A stretch of 64,000 bases of DNA from Jiulongibacter sp024742395 (GCA_965249455.1 OZ252236.1:1984001-2048000), one strand, 5' to 3'. Counted from the stretch's first letter, positions 28,696 to 37,654 are shown. Numbers and translations: made by a program. Notes: generated by a model from the letters alone, not told the origin.

Positions 28696-30465
28696 ATGCA
28701 TAAGGTCTCAATAACAGCACTTTTCTTCGCCCTCTGTTTTTCTCTGCATGCTCAGCTGAGAAAGGATCTCGATTTTGAGGAAACTTTGGCCACTATTGAG
28801 ACCTTAACGTATGATGTGAACAGTTTTGATTCTGCCTATGAACTGGCCGATGAAATGATCAGTAAGGCCAAAACGGATGAAGAAAAAGGAATGGCCAATT
28901 TTGCTAAAGCAGAAGTAATTGTAAAAAATGGCTGGGGTTATTATTTGGGAGAATATGGAGTGCCTTACCTTGAAGAAGCCATTAACTATTTAGCTAAATC
29001 TCAAAACAGGGAGTTATTATCTCAGGCTTTCAATACACTCTCTGTAAGTTTCATTACCAAGTATAACCCAAATAATGAACTCACTTCAACCAGGGAGCTT
29101 GAATATTTGAGAATGGCTCTAAGAATTAAAAATGATTCTGCTTACCAGCTGCCCTTACCGTTTATTGTCAAGCTTAAGGATCGTAATGCCAATGAAGATG
29201 ATGTTAAGTCTACCATAAAAAGTGTTTCTGAAGATTTAAATCTGGCTATACGATCAAACGACCTGGCCCGACAGATGTATCGGACTGAGAAATTGGGTTA
29301 TCTGTACTGGCAATTAGACGGAGGTTTACAGCGTAGTGAGAGCTATCTACTGAAGGCGGCAGAAATGGCCTCGGTAAAAAATGATCAAATTTTCTTAAGC
29401 ATTTGCCTCAGCCAGCTTACCGTTTATGCCAATAGAGCCAAAGATTTCCAAAAGGCTTTGGAGTATGGATTGAAAGGTCTAAAACATTCAGAAGAGCATT
29501 CATTGAGATTTAGAGAAAGTATTTTTAGAGATCAATTATACCTCACATATAAGGCCTTAGACAGACCAGAAGAGGCTATTTTTCATAAGGCAATTGCGAT
29601 AGAATTAGAAGAACAGATACAATCAATGACGCACCCCAAGAGGCAGAAAATGGTAGTAGACCGTATAAAAGCCTTAGAGTATCAGAATGAACTGGAAAAT
29701 TCATTGAAAGAGAAAACCAATCGGCTGAATTATATCTATTCGGGCATAGCGGTGCTGCTCTTGGTAATACTGGGTGTACTGTATTCAAATTATCAATTAA
29801 GAAAGAAGAATAAGTTGATAAGTGAAGCTTCGCTAACGGGTCAGTCCATTGAAAGAAAGAGATTAGCGGCAGACTTACACGATAATTTAGGCTCTACAAT
29901 TTCATCAATTCAATGGAGTTTAGACGCCATAAACCTCTCAGCCATGAGTTCCTCTCAGCAATCTGTCTTTAAGAATTTACGGGAGCAGTTGCAAAAAGCG
30001 TATGGCGATATCCGCTTGCTTTCTCACAATCTTCTTCCTCTCGTTTTAGAAGAAAGCGGTCTTGAGGGAGCTTTACGTCAGTTACTTCATAAAATGAATA
30101 AAAACCCTAAAGTACATTTTCATTTAGAAGTGGATAAGGAGCTGGGTCGCTTAGAAAAGAAGCTGGAGTTTGAGCTCTATTGTATCTGTATGGAGCTTTA
30201 CAACAATATAATGAACCATTCAAATGCCTCGGAGGCTACAACCATCCTCAAAAGACTGAATAATCAATTAATACTGGAAGTATCTGACAATGGTAAAGGG
30301 TTTAAAAATGACGAGAAGGAAGGCATGGGATTAAAGAATATCCGGGAAAGAGTAAAGGCCGTTAAGGGTCAAATCTACATTTCATCATCAGAGGGCGGTG
30401 GTGTTCTTACCCGCATAGAGCTAAACTTAACAAGGCAAAATCATGATAAAGGCTCCGTTATTTAG
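28696..30465 (+). CDS. Sensor histidine kinase, NarL-partner type, with TPR sensor region
   Basis: A 589-residue kinase. A signal peptide (ends LHAQ) is followed by an extracytoplasmic TPR-like helical region (~25-340) and one transmembrane helix (IYSGIAVLLLVILGVLYSNY). The HisKA_3 dimerisation domain carries the phospho-accepting H395 in RLAADLHDNLGST. The HATPase domain has the N-box ELYNNIMNHSNA and G-boxes DNGKGF and GMGLKNI. All catalytic motifs are intact. It should phosphorylate a NarL-type regulator; the convergent regulator at 32.2 kb is the obvious partner. It overlaps the degenerate paralogue downstream by 23 nt. Confidence 0.9.
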   Translation: MHKVSITALFFALCFSLHAQLRKDLDFEETLATIETLTYDVNSFDSAYELADEMISKAKTDEEKGMANFAKAEVIVKNGWGYYLGEYGVPYLEEAINYLAKSQNRELLSQAFNTLSVSFITKYNPNNELTSTRELEYLRMALRIKNDSAYQLPLPFIVKLKDRNANEDDVKSTIKSVSEDLNLAIRSNDLARQMYRTEKLGYLYWQLDGGLQRSESYLLKAAEMASVKNDQIFLSICLSQLTVYANRAKDFQKALEYGLKGLKHSEEHSLRFRESIFRDQLYLTYKALDRPEEAIFHKAIAIELEEQIQSMTHPKRQKMVVDRIKALEYQNELENSLKEKTNRLNYIYSGIAVLLLVILGVLYSNYQLRKKNKLISEASLTGQSIERKRLAADLHDNLGSTISSIQWSLDAINLSAMSSSQQSVFKNLREQLQKAYGDIRLLSHNLLPLVLEESGLEGALRQLLHKMNKNPKVHFHLEVDKELGRLEKKLEFELYCICMELYNNIMNHSNASEATTILKRLNNQLILEVSDNGKGFKNDEKEGMGLKNIRERVKAVKGQIYISSSEGGGVLTRIELNLTRQNHDKGSVI

Positions 30466-32197
30466 AATCATTGCCTTTTTACTTATACTTATTAGTTCAG
30501 GGTATAATGCTTCTGCTCAGCAAGCAGACAGTACTGAGATTAATAAACTAATAGACAAGGCCACTGAATTATTAAATAATAATGAACTGGATAATGCTCT
30601 AAGGGAAATTACTAAAGCTGAAAAGGCGGCAAAAACTATTCAATGGAAACAGGGCTTGTTAAAGATTTATGCCCGAAAAAGCTCTATTCAAAATGTGTAT
30701 AATCGACATTACGAAGCGATAGCCACTGGTTTAAAAGGTTATGAATTGTCCAGAGAGCTAGCAGATAAGTATTACGAAGTACTCTTCAATAGATCGCTGG
30801 CCAATAATTACGACATGCTTGATAATTATAAAGAGGCGATTCCGTATTATCAAAAATGTCTGGCTGTTTCCGTCAATGTTCCATCTGCAGCAGTACTGAG
30901 AGGTCATTGTTTTGTAGAGATAGGTGATGCCTACAGGCTCTATCTTAAAAAGCCCGCCAAAGCAAGAGAATTAATTCAAGCAGGCATCAATATTTACCGG
31001 GAAAAATCGCCGGAGGCTTTGGGATATGCATATGATTATTTGGGTGAAGCCCTTACTGATCTTAAACTATACACTTTAGCCAATGAAACTTTCTTAAAGT
31101 CAAGAAAGATTTATGAGCAGAACAAAGAGTTCTACCTTATTCCGGAGTTGTTATTTCATCATGCCAATTTATTTCTTGTACAACGGAAATATAAAGAAGC
31201 CATTACTTTGGCAAAAGAGGGAGTGGCTTACAGCCAAAAAATGAATACTATTTATGGTGAAAGTGAAGCTCATAAGGTATTGTATTTGGCCTACAAAAAG
31301 TCTGGTTCGCCGGCAAAAGCTTTAGAACATTTTGAATTTTACACGGCTCTGAGAGATTCATTGACAAAGGTGAATGTCGATAATCGTTTTGCACAAGTAG
31401 AAACCGAAGTGCAGCTTCAGAAACAAGAGAGCAGAATAAAGGAACTCCAACTTCAGCAACAAAACAATCTTTTAAAATCTCAAAAATACTTACTGTACTT
31501 TTTGCTATTTACACTGCTGTTATCGGGTTTATTTGCCTATTATTTTATACGCCAAAGTAGAAAGCTTAAGCTCAAAAACAGTAAAATTTCTGAGGCCCTC
31601 TTAATTGGTGAAACGACCGAAAGGCAAAGGATAGCACTGCAGGTAAGAGATTCTATCGGTTCTGGCTTATCCTCAGCTATTTGGGGGATAGACCTGCTGG
31701 TCAATGATAAAATGACTTTTAAAGAAAAAGAGCTGATCGCCAAATTGAAAAAAGAGTTAGAAAAAACGTACAAGTCTGTCACTCTTCTTTCTCAGAATCT
31801 AAGACCCGAAGAACTTGAAAATAAAGGCTTGGTACCGGCTTTAAAAGCACTCGTCAGAAAAACCAATCTTTCTTCCGGGTCTAATTTTACAATGTCTATT
31901 CACAAAGAATTTTTAGGTACCGAACCCAAAATTGAGTTTGAAGTCTATTATATCTTTCTTGAGTTGATCTTGTTGAGCAATAAAATTATACCGGGCAAAG
32001 AGGTAGAATTTGGGATTGAAAGAATGGGTAAATATCTCAAGCTATATTATAAGGCAGAAGATGAAGGCAAAATTTTACTTTCCGATGACGATCATTTAAA
32101 GAAGGTCTTTTTCAGGATAGAAACCTTGGATGGTAAAATAAACAGGCTAAAGTCTGAAAATAATAACACCGTTTTAATAGTTCAAATCAAGGTTTGA
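30443..32197 (+). CDS. Degenerate sensor kinase paralogue (pseudokinase)
   Basis: A 584-residue protein with the same layout as the upstream kinase: signal peptide (ends ASAQ), TPR region, coiled coil, one transmembrane helix (LLYFLLFTLLLSGLFAYYFI) and HisKA_3-like helices. The histidine box reads QVRDSIGS instead of DLHDNLGS, placing R402 where histidine should be. The N-box has become ELILLSNKIIPG and the G1 box AEDEGK. Neither autophosphorylation nor ATP binding is expected. The frame is intact over its whole length, so it is not a simple pseudogene. It may hetero-dimerise with the active kinase or act as a ligand-responsive scaffold. Confidence 0.85.
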   Translation: MIKAPLFRIIAFLLILISSGYNASAQQADSTEINKLIDKATELLNNNELDNALREITKAEKAAKTIQWKQGLLKIYARKSSIQNVYNRHYEAIATGLKGYELSRELADKYYEVLFNRSLANNYDMLDNYKEAIPYYQKCLAVSVNVPSAAVLRGHCFVEIGDAYRLYLKKPAKARELIQAGINIYREKSPEALGYAYDYLGEALTDLKLYTLANETFLKSRKIYEQNKEFYLIPELLFHHANLFLVQRKYKEAITLAKEGVAYSQKMNTIYGESEAHKVLYLAYKKSGSPAKALEHFEFYTALRDSLTKVNVDNRFAQVETEVQLQKQESRIKELQLQQQNNLLKSQKYLLYFLLFTLLLSGLFAYYFIRQSRKLKLKNSKISEALLIGETTERQRIALQVRDSIGSGLSSAIWGIDLLVNDKMTFKEKELIAKLKKELEKTYKSVTLLSQNLRPEELENKGLVPALKALVRKTNLSSGSNFTMSIHKEFLGTEPKIEFEVYYIFLELILLSNKIIPGKEVEFGIERMGKYLKLYYKAEDEGKILLSDDDHLKKVFFRIETLDGKINRLKSENNNTVLIVQIKV

Positions 32198-32863
32198 TTA
32201 ACCCTCTACAAGACCATGGCGTAAGGCGAATTTTGTCATGCCAATGGCACTTTTTACATTGAGTTTACGCATCAGGTTTCCTCTGTGAGTTTCTACAGTA
32301 GGCACACTCACAAATAATTTCTCGGCTATTTCTTTGGTATTAAACTCTTCTGCCACCAGTTTCAATATCTCTAATTCCCTGGGTGTCAGATGCTCTATGG
32401 TCTCTGGTGAGGCCTGGTTTAGATCATCTCCGGCATCAAAAGCCAGTTCATCTATCACTTCTTCGCTGAAATATTTCTTGCCCGCATGAATGGCCCGTAC
32501 AGCCCTTTCAAGTTCATCTTTGCCAGACTTCTTCAGAACGTAACCTTTCACTCCGGCCCGTATAGCTTCCCTGATTAGTGAGGCGTCCTCTACCATAGTT
32601 AGCATCAAGATTTTAGTTTGAGGCGACTTTTCTTTCAGGTACAAAGCAATGTCAATGCCGCTGGAATCTGGCATATTTAAATCACTAATGAGCACATCTA
32701 CCGGCTGTGTGGCCAAATGACTTTTGGCGTCATGAAAACTGCTGAAACAGGCTACCGTTTCAAAATCTGCAATAGAATCAAAAAGCAGTCGCAAAGCATC
32801 CAAAACCACTTGGTGATCATCGATTAATACTATTTTTATTTTTGCCGAAGTCTCAATGGCCAT
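32198..32863 (-). CDS. NarL/LuxR-family response regulator
   Basis: A 221-residue regulator. The receiver has D15/D16, phospho-acceptor D61 (ISDLNMP), T89 and K111. A GerE-type HTH follows (HLTPRELEILKLVAEEFNTK, SVPTVETHRGNLMRKL). It is the expected partner of HisKA_3 kinases. Its stop codon directly abuts that of the pseudokinase gene, so the genes converge tail to tail. Its targets are likely to include the surface-protein run to the left, which is inferred from synteny only. Confidence 0.9.
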   Translation of the reverse strand: MAIETSAKIKIVLIDDHQVVLDALRLLFDSIADFETVACFSSFHDAKSHLATQPVDVLISDLNMPDSSGIDIALYLKEKSPQTKILMLTMVEDASLIREAIRAGVKGYVLKKSGKDELERAVRAIHAGKKYFSEEVIDELAFDAGDDLNQASPETIEHLTPRELEILKLVAEEFNTKEIAEKLFVSVPTVETHRGNLMRKLNVKSAIGMTKFALRHGLVEG

Positions 32864-33048
32864 TTTGATTTATTTAGCCTATAAAAATAACTCCAAACAT
32901 GCTTATTATCTTCTAATTCTTAAGAATTTCATTTAACGGTATTATTTCTGCTATAAAAACAGAGTCTGACTTTATCTAACCAAGATAAAGTTCAGATGAC
33001 GAATTTGATCTTACCCACAAAAACCACACTTGATTGAAATTGAATTTG

Positions 33049-33780
33049 ATGACTAAACTAATTAACCTGGTGCCACTTCTGCTTTTTTCCTGCAATGCTA
33101 TTTTTCCGAAAGACGAAATGCCAGCGGCACAGATATTTGACTTAACTCCTTCTTTTCAAGACGATTTTGAGGGCGAGGAAATAAACTTTGACGATTGGTA
33201 TGATGATAGTTCGCGTAGAAGTCCGGCCAATTATTATTTGGAGAACGGAAGCTTGAAAATAGGAACACGAGCTCAGACCAGCGACAGAGTAAAGCTCAGA
33301 ACCTTCAAGGATTCTTTTGGTTTAGGTAAATATGAATGGAGGATATTTGTTCCTGCCATTAACCCGGGAGATCAGGTTAGTGTAGGAGCCTTCCTATATT
33401 TTGATGATGAGCACGAGTTTGATTTTGAGATTGGCTATGGCCAAATAGTGGATCGTGAGATGTATCTGCCCAAAACCGACGAGCTTTTGGCTTTTTGTGT
33501 TTCACAATCTGGTACATCCAAAGGAATACCCGTGGTGGCCAATGCATGGCATACCTTTAGTTTGGAACTCACATTAAACGATGAAAACAACTTTCTGGTC
33601 AAATGGCTGATCAATGAAGAAGTAGTCAAAGAACTCAATACTGATTTTGGCGAGGAAATCACTTTTAGTGCTATTTGCAGCGTAGAGAATCTAAGTTTTA
33701 TGGGAGAGCAATTACCCGTTTCTGATACTTATGCTCTGTTTGATTATTTTAGATTTTATACTCTTCTAAAAGAAGAATAG
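33049..33780 (+). CDS. GH16-like jelly-roll lipoprotein
   Basis: The ATG at 33049 is preferred over an in-frame TTG 15 nt upstream, since it gives a compact lipoprotein signal MTKLINLVPLLLFSC (lipid-bearing C15). The mature part is a concanavalin-like jelly-roll: FQDDFEGEEINFDDWYDD at the N-terminus, FGLGKYEWRIFVPA, and HEFDFEIGYG at the position of the GH16 catalytic E-x-D-x-E. It may hydrolyse or only bind beta-glucans or galactans. No polysaccharide-utilisation genes surround it. Confidence 0.65.
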   Translation: MTKLINLVPLLLFSCNAIFPKDEMPAAQIFDLTPSFQDDFEGEEINFDDWYDDSSRRSPANYYLENGSLKIGTRAQTSDRVKLRTFKDSFGLGKYEWRIFVPAINPGDQVSVGAFLYFDDEHEFDFEIGYGQIVDREMYLPKTDELLAFCVSQSGTSKGIPVVANAWHTFSLELTLNDENNFLVKWLINEEVVKELNTDFGEEITFSAICSVENLSFMGEQLPVSDTYALFDYFRFYTLLKEE

Positions 33781-33846
33781 AAAGCTTCTTTAAAAGAAGT
33801 GAATCAATGTATTGAAGACTATGTTTATGCTTGTAAATAGAAGAAT

Positions 33847-34503
33847 ATGCGAGTAATAGTAACCGGAGTAACGGGAATGGTAGGAGAGGGCGTCATGCAT
33901 GAAATGCTTAATAAGCCGGAGGTTGAAGAAGTCTTGGCTTTAAGTAGAAAGTCATCTGGTTATTCGCATCCAAAACTAAAAGAAATTCTTCACCAGGATT
34001 TTTTTGATATTTCATCCATATCAGCCGATCTCAAAAATTATGATGCATGCTTTTTTTGTTTAGGTGTTTCCTCTGTAGGGATGAAAGAGGAAGAATACCA
34101 TAAACTTACTTATGAATTAACCCTGCATGTGGCCGAGACACTCTCAAAGAATAACCCACAAATGACCTTTTGTTATGTCTCTGGAGCTGGAACGGATAGC
34201 TCAGAAAAAGGAAAGAGTATGTGGGCCAGAGTAAAAGGTAAAACTGAAAACCATCTCGCTAAACTTCCGTTTAAGGCAGTATATAATTTTCGCCCGGGTT
34301 TCATTCTTCCAATTGAAGGAATGAAGTTTACCAATAAGTTTTACAAATATGTCAATTGGTTATTCCCTTTCGGTCGATTAATTTATCCTAAAGGCTTCTG
34401 CAAACTTACGGAGATCGCGGAGGCTATGTATAAAGTATCAACGGGAGGTTATTCTAAGCAAAACGTGGAAGGTGATGATATCATCTCCTTAGGGCAAGGT
34501 TAA
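33847..34503 (+). CDS. NAD(P)-binding atypical SDR / epimerase-like protein
   Basis: A 218-residue Rossmann-fold protein beginning MRVIVTGVTGMVGEGVMHEM, where TGxxGxxG is the dinucleotide site. CFFCLGVSSVGMKEEEYHKL and FCYVSGAGTDSSEKG match the small NAD(P)H-binding family related to HTATIP2/YwnB. The substrate is unknown. Its stop overlaps the relic 3' end of a convergent CoA-binding-protein gene, and the cassette block begins just after it. Confidence 0.8.
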   Translation: MRVIVTGVTGMVGEGVMHEMLNKPEVEEVLALSRKSSGYSHPKLKEILHQDFFDISSISADLKNYDACFFCLGVSSVGMKEEEYHKLTYELTLHVAETLSKNNPQMTFCYVSGAGTDSSEKGKSMWARVKGKTENHLAKLPFKAVYNFRPGFILPIEGMKFTNKFYKYVNWLFPFGRLIYPKGFCKLTEIAEAMYKVSTGGYSKQNVEGDDIISLGQG

Positions 34504-34528
34504 AAGAGGACACTGCTCAGCATGATCC
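34500..34528 (-). pseudogene. Relic 3' end of a CoA-binding-protein gene (candidate att-site copy)
   Basis: On the minus strand these bases read IMLSSVLF followed by a stop. The CoA-binding-protein gene at 44603-44959 ends VMLSSDLF and stop. At DNA level 23 of the first 28 bases agree with 44603-44630. The two copies are in direct orientation and bracket the whole plus-strand cassette block. This is what integration into a gene's 3' end leaves behind. Alternatively it is the remnant of a deleted tandem paralogue. Confidence 0.6.
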
Positions 34529-34755
34529 GTTCGGTGAAATCTAAAGATTTCTCCGTTCTGCGAAGTCTTTAGACTTCGAAGGTGTGAATGCTGGTCTCTG
34601 ACCAGCACATCTCAAAAATCTTAGATTTAGATTAAAAGTTAACACTACTAAGCTATTGAAGATGAAGCTTCAAGCTTTGGAACTCACTTAGTAGAAAAGA
34701 TATAGATTTAAGACGGCTTCAAGTTTTAGAGATTAATCATAATTCTAAATCGATA
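34529..34755 (+). repeat. Twin-hairpin boundary element, copy 1
   Basis: There is no gene here. It contains the hairpins GAAGTCTTTAGACTTC (34560-34575) and GCTGGTCTCTGACCAGC (34590-34606), then AAGCTTCAAGCTTTGGAACT and GACGGCTTCAAG. The same ordered blocks occur at 39830-40162 (plus) and 60371-59998 (minus), with the hairpin part also at 55865-55671 (minus). Confidence 0.75.
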
Positions 34756-34860
34756 GAAATACATACACATGTAGTGGTGAATACTTTTGCTTTAATTAAT
34801 TACCTCTTATTTTAGGTAAAATATTTGCGATATATCAGACATATGTCCTGATATATCGTT
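34756..34860 (+). promoter_or_regulatory. Cassette-array leader 1 (attI/Pc-like)
   Basis: A 105-nt conserved leader ending exactly where cassette 1 begins (GTTGCCACAC at 34861). It holds a promoter: TTG at 34787-34789, 18-nt spacer, TATTTTAG at 34808-34815. A 31-nt palindrome follows (34828-34858) with arms CGATATATCAG / CTGATATATCG around a 9-nt centre. The last ~42 nt are identical in all four copies. Position and function parallel the attI site and Pc promoter of integrons, but no integrase gene is attached. Confidence 0.7.
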
Positions 34861-34872
34861 GTTGCCACACAT

Positions 34873-35868
34873 ATGAGAAAAATCTGTTTTATCATTTTAA
34901 CTTTAGCTTTCAATTTAATGTTGAGTGCTCAAACTATTGATTTCGGAAAATTCCCGTCAGAAAAGAATGGACAAAAACCAATTGCCACTTCTAACCTACT
35001 AAAATCATTAGACTGGGAAAATCTAAAGGCTTTTAGCAACTCAAATGAAGGCCATTATGCTTCCGAACGTAAAGACAGCTTATTGACCGAGTACGAATAT
35101 GTCCAACAAGGTCGTGTCGCGGATTTTGTCCTGACAAGTTTCAACAATAAAGTGTTGGAATATCACAGTCAAATATCAAACACATCAAAGGAAACGAACA
35201 CGAATTATTTTGATAAAGATGTTTGGTTAGAATATGCTCATACCTATCTGCCAAACCTGCCAGACTCTTTAAAATTATCTGTCCTTGAACCAAAAGATGT
35301 TTTAAAAGCTTACTACGAATTAATTGGTGTAGGAACTAGAGACGAATATGGTTGGATTTGCGAATATTCAACAGTAGGAATGGCAACTCAAAGAAGGCAA
35401 GCTACTATTCAGTTAATTAGATACCAACGTAGAGACTTATTAGAGCAACTAGTTGATTACCCAAATGTTCAAGTTCAATTATATGTAACTGACGCTTTGA
35501 TTTATGACGACTTACAAAAGAAAAAGTATATCGAGGAAAATCTGAAAATTGAGCTTACCCAAATGAAAAAGGAACTTGATAGCTTGAAATCTAAAAAAAT
35601 ATCGGATTGGCGGATTGAATCACTTAATAACAGAATCATTGATAATAAAGAATATACTGAACAACTCGAATCGGAACTTTTAAGCCAAAGTGATTGGAAA
35701 AGAATTTATGCTTTGAGAGATAGTAATCAAGAAGTAAAAACTTGTAGAAGTGGAACTGGCTCATATAAAATTTACGCAAATACAACTGCCGAATTATTAA
35801 GCGAAAATGCAATATCAGAAATATCAAATAGGTATTCAGAATTGGAAAATTTAGGATACTTCCGCTAA
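34873..35868 (+). CDS. Cassette 1: secreted protein of unknown function
   Basis: A 331-residue protein with a signal peptide (ends LMLSAQ). I recognise no domain. Residues ~225-275 are charged and probably coiled coil (LKIELTQMKKELDSLKSKKI). The start codon lies 12 nt after the cassette junction, with the leader promoter directly upstream. This is the most promoter-proximal place in the array and predicts good expression. Confidence 0.65.
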   Translation: MRKICFIILTLAFNLMLSAQTIDFGKFPSEKNGQKPIATSNLLKSLDWENLKAFSNSNEGHYASERKDSLLTEYEYVQQGRVADFVLTSFNNKVLEYHSQISNTSKETNTNYFDKDVWLEYAHTYLPNLPDSLKLSVLEPKDVLKAYYELIGVGTRDEYGWICEYSTVGMATQRRQATIQLIRYQRRDLLEQLVDYPNVQVQLYVTDALIYDDLQKKKYIEENLKIELTQMKKELDSLKSKKISDWRIESLNNRIIDNKEYTEQLESELLSQSDWKRIYALRDSNQEVKTCRSGTGSYKIYANTTAELLSENAISEISNRYSELENLGYFR

Positions 35869-35875
35869 AAAATAC

Positions 35876-36005
35876 GTGTGGCAACAATGGCTATACGTAA
35901 TGCGGGATAAAGTGCTAATATGAAAGTAATTACATTAAATAAACTCTCTGCTAAACGGAAAGTGAAGTGCCTTGAAATCCCGCACTACGCATAGCCGAGA
36001 CCGTT
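35876..36005 (+). other. attC-like site of cassette 1
   Basis: GTGTGGCAAC (35876-35885) is the exact reverse complement of the first 10 nt of its own cassette (GTTGCCACAC at 34861). The long arms GGCTATACGTAATGCGGGAT and ATCCCGCACTACGCATAGCC pair except at two positions 5 nt apart. The site closes with GACCGTT, and recombination would be expected at G|TT (36003-36005). Confidence 0.85.
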
Positions 36006-36055
36006 GTGTGTAATTTGAAGAAACCTAAAAAACTAACAATTCAATCAAAGAAAAA

Positions 36056-36757
36056 GTGAGCATATTCTCTTATCATTTAATCGAACTTCCATTTTTTGAA
36101 GCAGTAAGAAGAATATTCTCAAGTCCAATTTCTAAAAACACAAAAGAACTTATTCACTCCGAATACATGACGGCAATGACTCTAGGTTCACCAATTTTTT
36201 CTCCCTCTAGAGTTTTAATAGGTCAAGTAGCAGTTTTTATGCAATGGGAAAATGAAAATGCACTTGAAAACTATTTACAACAGGACAGTTTTGGAAGAAT
36301 TTTAGCAAAAGGTTGGCATGTGCGTTTGTCCTTTATCAGAGAATGGGGAAGGTTTAGCGGATTTAAAATACCAACTGATAAAGACCAATTAGAAAGTCCA
36401 AATTCACCTGTTGTTGCTGTTACAATAGCAAGAATGAAACCTTTGGCAGTTCCTAGATTTATACATTGGGGAAGACCTGTTGAGAAGCTTGTTAGAGACC
36501 ACCCAGGAACAATTCTATCGTTAGCCTCAGTTAAATTCCCTAACACAGTCTCAACCTTTTCAATTTGGAAATCTGAAAAAGAAATGACCGATATGGTGCA
36601 TGGTCATAGTAAAGTGGAAAAACCGAAAAGGCATTCAAACGCAATGCAAGAAAGGGAAAGAAAAGACTTTCATTTTGAGTTTACCACACTACGATTTAAG
36701 CCTTTAGCCGAGTTTGGAAAATGGAAAGGTCAATCGAATTTTATTCCTATTAATTAA
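36056..36757 (+). CDS. Cassette 2, gene 1: CrtA-like (spheroidene monooxygenase-like) protein
   Basis: A 233-residue protein starting at GTG. RFIHWGRPVEKLVRDHPGTI, FSIWKSEKEMTDMVHGHSKV and the terminal block ERERKDFHFEFTTLRFKP resemble the spheroidene monooxygenase (CrtA) family, which adds oxygen to carotenoids and is related to antibiotic-biosynthesis-monooxygenase folds. There are no carotenoid genes nearby, so the substrate is open. It shares a cassette with the next gene. Confidence 0.5.
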   Translation: MSIFSYHLIELPFFEAVRRIFSSPISKNTKELIHSEYMTAMTLGSPIFSPSRVLIGQVAVFMQWENENALENYLQQDSFGRILAKGWHVRLSFIREWGRFSGFKIPTDKDQLESPNSPVVAVTIARMKPLAVPRFIHWGRPVEKLVRDHPGTILSLASVKFPNTVSTFSIWKSEKEMTDMVHGHSKVEKPKRHSNAMQERERKDFHFEFTTLRFKPLAEFGKWKGQSNFIPIN

Positions 36758-36772
36758 AACTTGTTTGTGGAG

Positions 36773-37654
36773 ATGGGAATAGCTAGGAAAAATCAAAGCA
36801 TTCAGGATTGGATTACTCAACAATGGGTCATACTGTTTGGACAAAGAATTGACAATAAAAATTATCAATGGCTTTTAGGACCATTTGGCGGGACAAAAGG
36901 AATCGGGATAAAATTCGTTAAGCAGTTAGCTAAAGATGAGAGTTTAGTTATTAATAGCCAAAGAAAAAACCAAGGACTACTTGAATCAATTCTGAATCTC
37001 GGACTGCTTGAAAATGAACTTAAAAGACTGTCTCCAAACGTAATTGACTTCTATGAAAACACGGCAAATTATGACCTGCTTCTAAAGGCAAAATGGAACC
37101 CATTTTTCAAATTTTTCGGAACTTTAATAAAAAGTGTCTTCAGTAAGAGAATTGAACAACTGAATGTTCCCATTGAAAACTTAGAAGATGCATCAAGACT
37201 AACGAATGAAATAATTAAACTAGTCGATACAAAGACAAATGAAGTTAAACGAACAATTTGGCTCAGGACTTTCAAATCAACAGGTCAAGTTGTTTACTCA
37301 GGAGTTTATGGGACCTGCTCTTTACCAAATAAACAGATTTGTATCAAGGCTATTTTTCCTTTACCTAATGGAAACGCTACGGTGATATTGACTCCGAGTG
37401 TCGGCAAAAATGGAGAACTCATTTTAGATTCTTTGGGACAAAGAATTGGAGATAGTGGATTTTACTTCTTGCTTAGGGATTCTAAAGGACAATTATGGAG
37501 TAAATTTATCAAGTCATTTAAAGACAAATTAGTTGTAAAAAGCATAAATGATAGAATTACCGCAACACAGACTATGACATTGTGGAATTTGAAAGTTCTT
37601 GAATTTGAATATGAAATAAAAAAAACTACACACAACAATGGGTATAAAACATAG
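36773..37654 (+). CDS. Cassette 2, gene 2: protein of unknown function
   Basis: The product starts MGIARKNQSIQDWITQQWVI; in-frame TTG (36761) and GTG (36767) lie just upstream. It has no signal peptide or membrane segment that I can see, and no known family motif. I have the impression that close homologues are scattered in Bacteroidota, as expected for a mobile cassette. The last nine codons (TTHNNGYKT) are encoded by the 5' arm of the attC site, so the C-terminus depends on the recombination site. Confidence 0.6.
   Translation: MGIARKNQSIQDWITQQWVILFGQRIDNKNYQWLLGPFGGTKGIGIKFVKQLAKDESLVINSQRKNQGLLESILNLGLLENELKRLSPNVIDFYENTANYDLLLKAKWNPFFKFFGTLIKSVFSKRIEQLNVPIENLEDASRLTNEIIKLVDTKTNEVKRTIWLRTFKSTGQVVYSGVYGTCSLPNKQICIKAIFPLPNGNATVILTPSVGKNGELILDSLGQRIGDSGFYFLLRDSKGQLWSKFIKSFKDKLVVKSINDRITATQTMTLWNLKVLEFEYEIKKTTHNNGYKT

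Noticed and set aside
34828..34858. The 31-nt palindrome as a transposon end or REP element
   Set aside because: All four copies lie in the same longer leader with a fixed 2-nt distance to a cassette junction and one orientation relative to cassettes. A simple dispersed REP would not show this.
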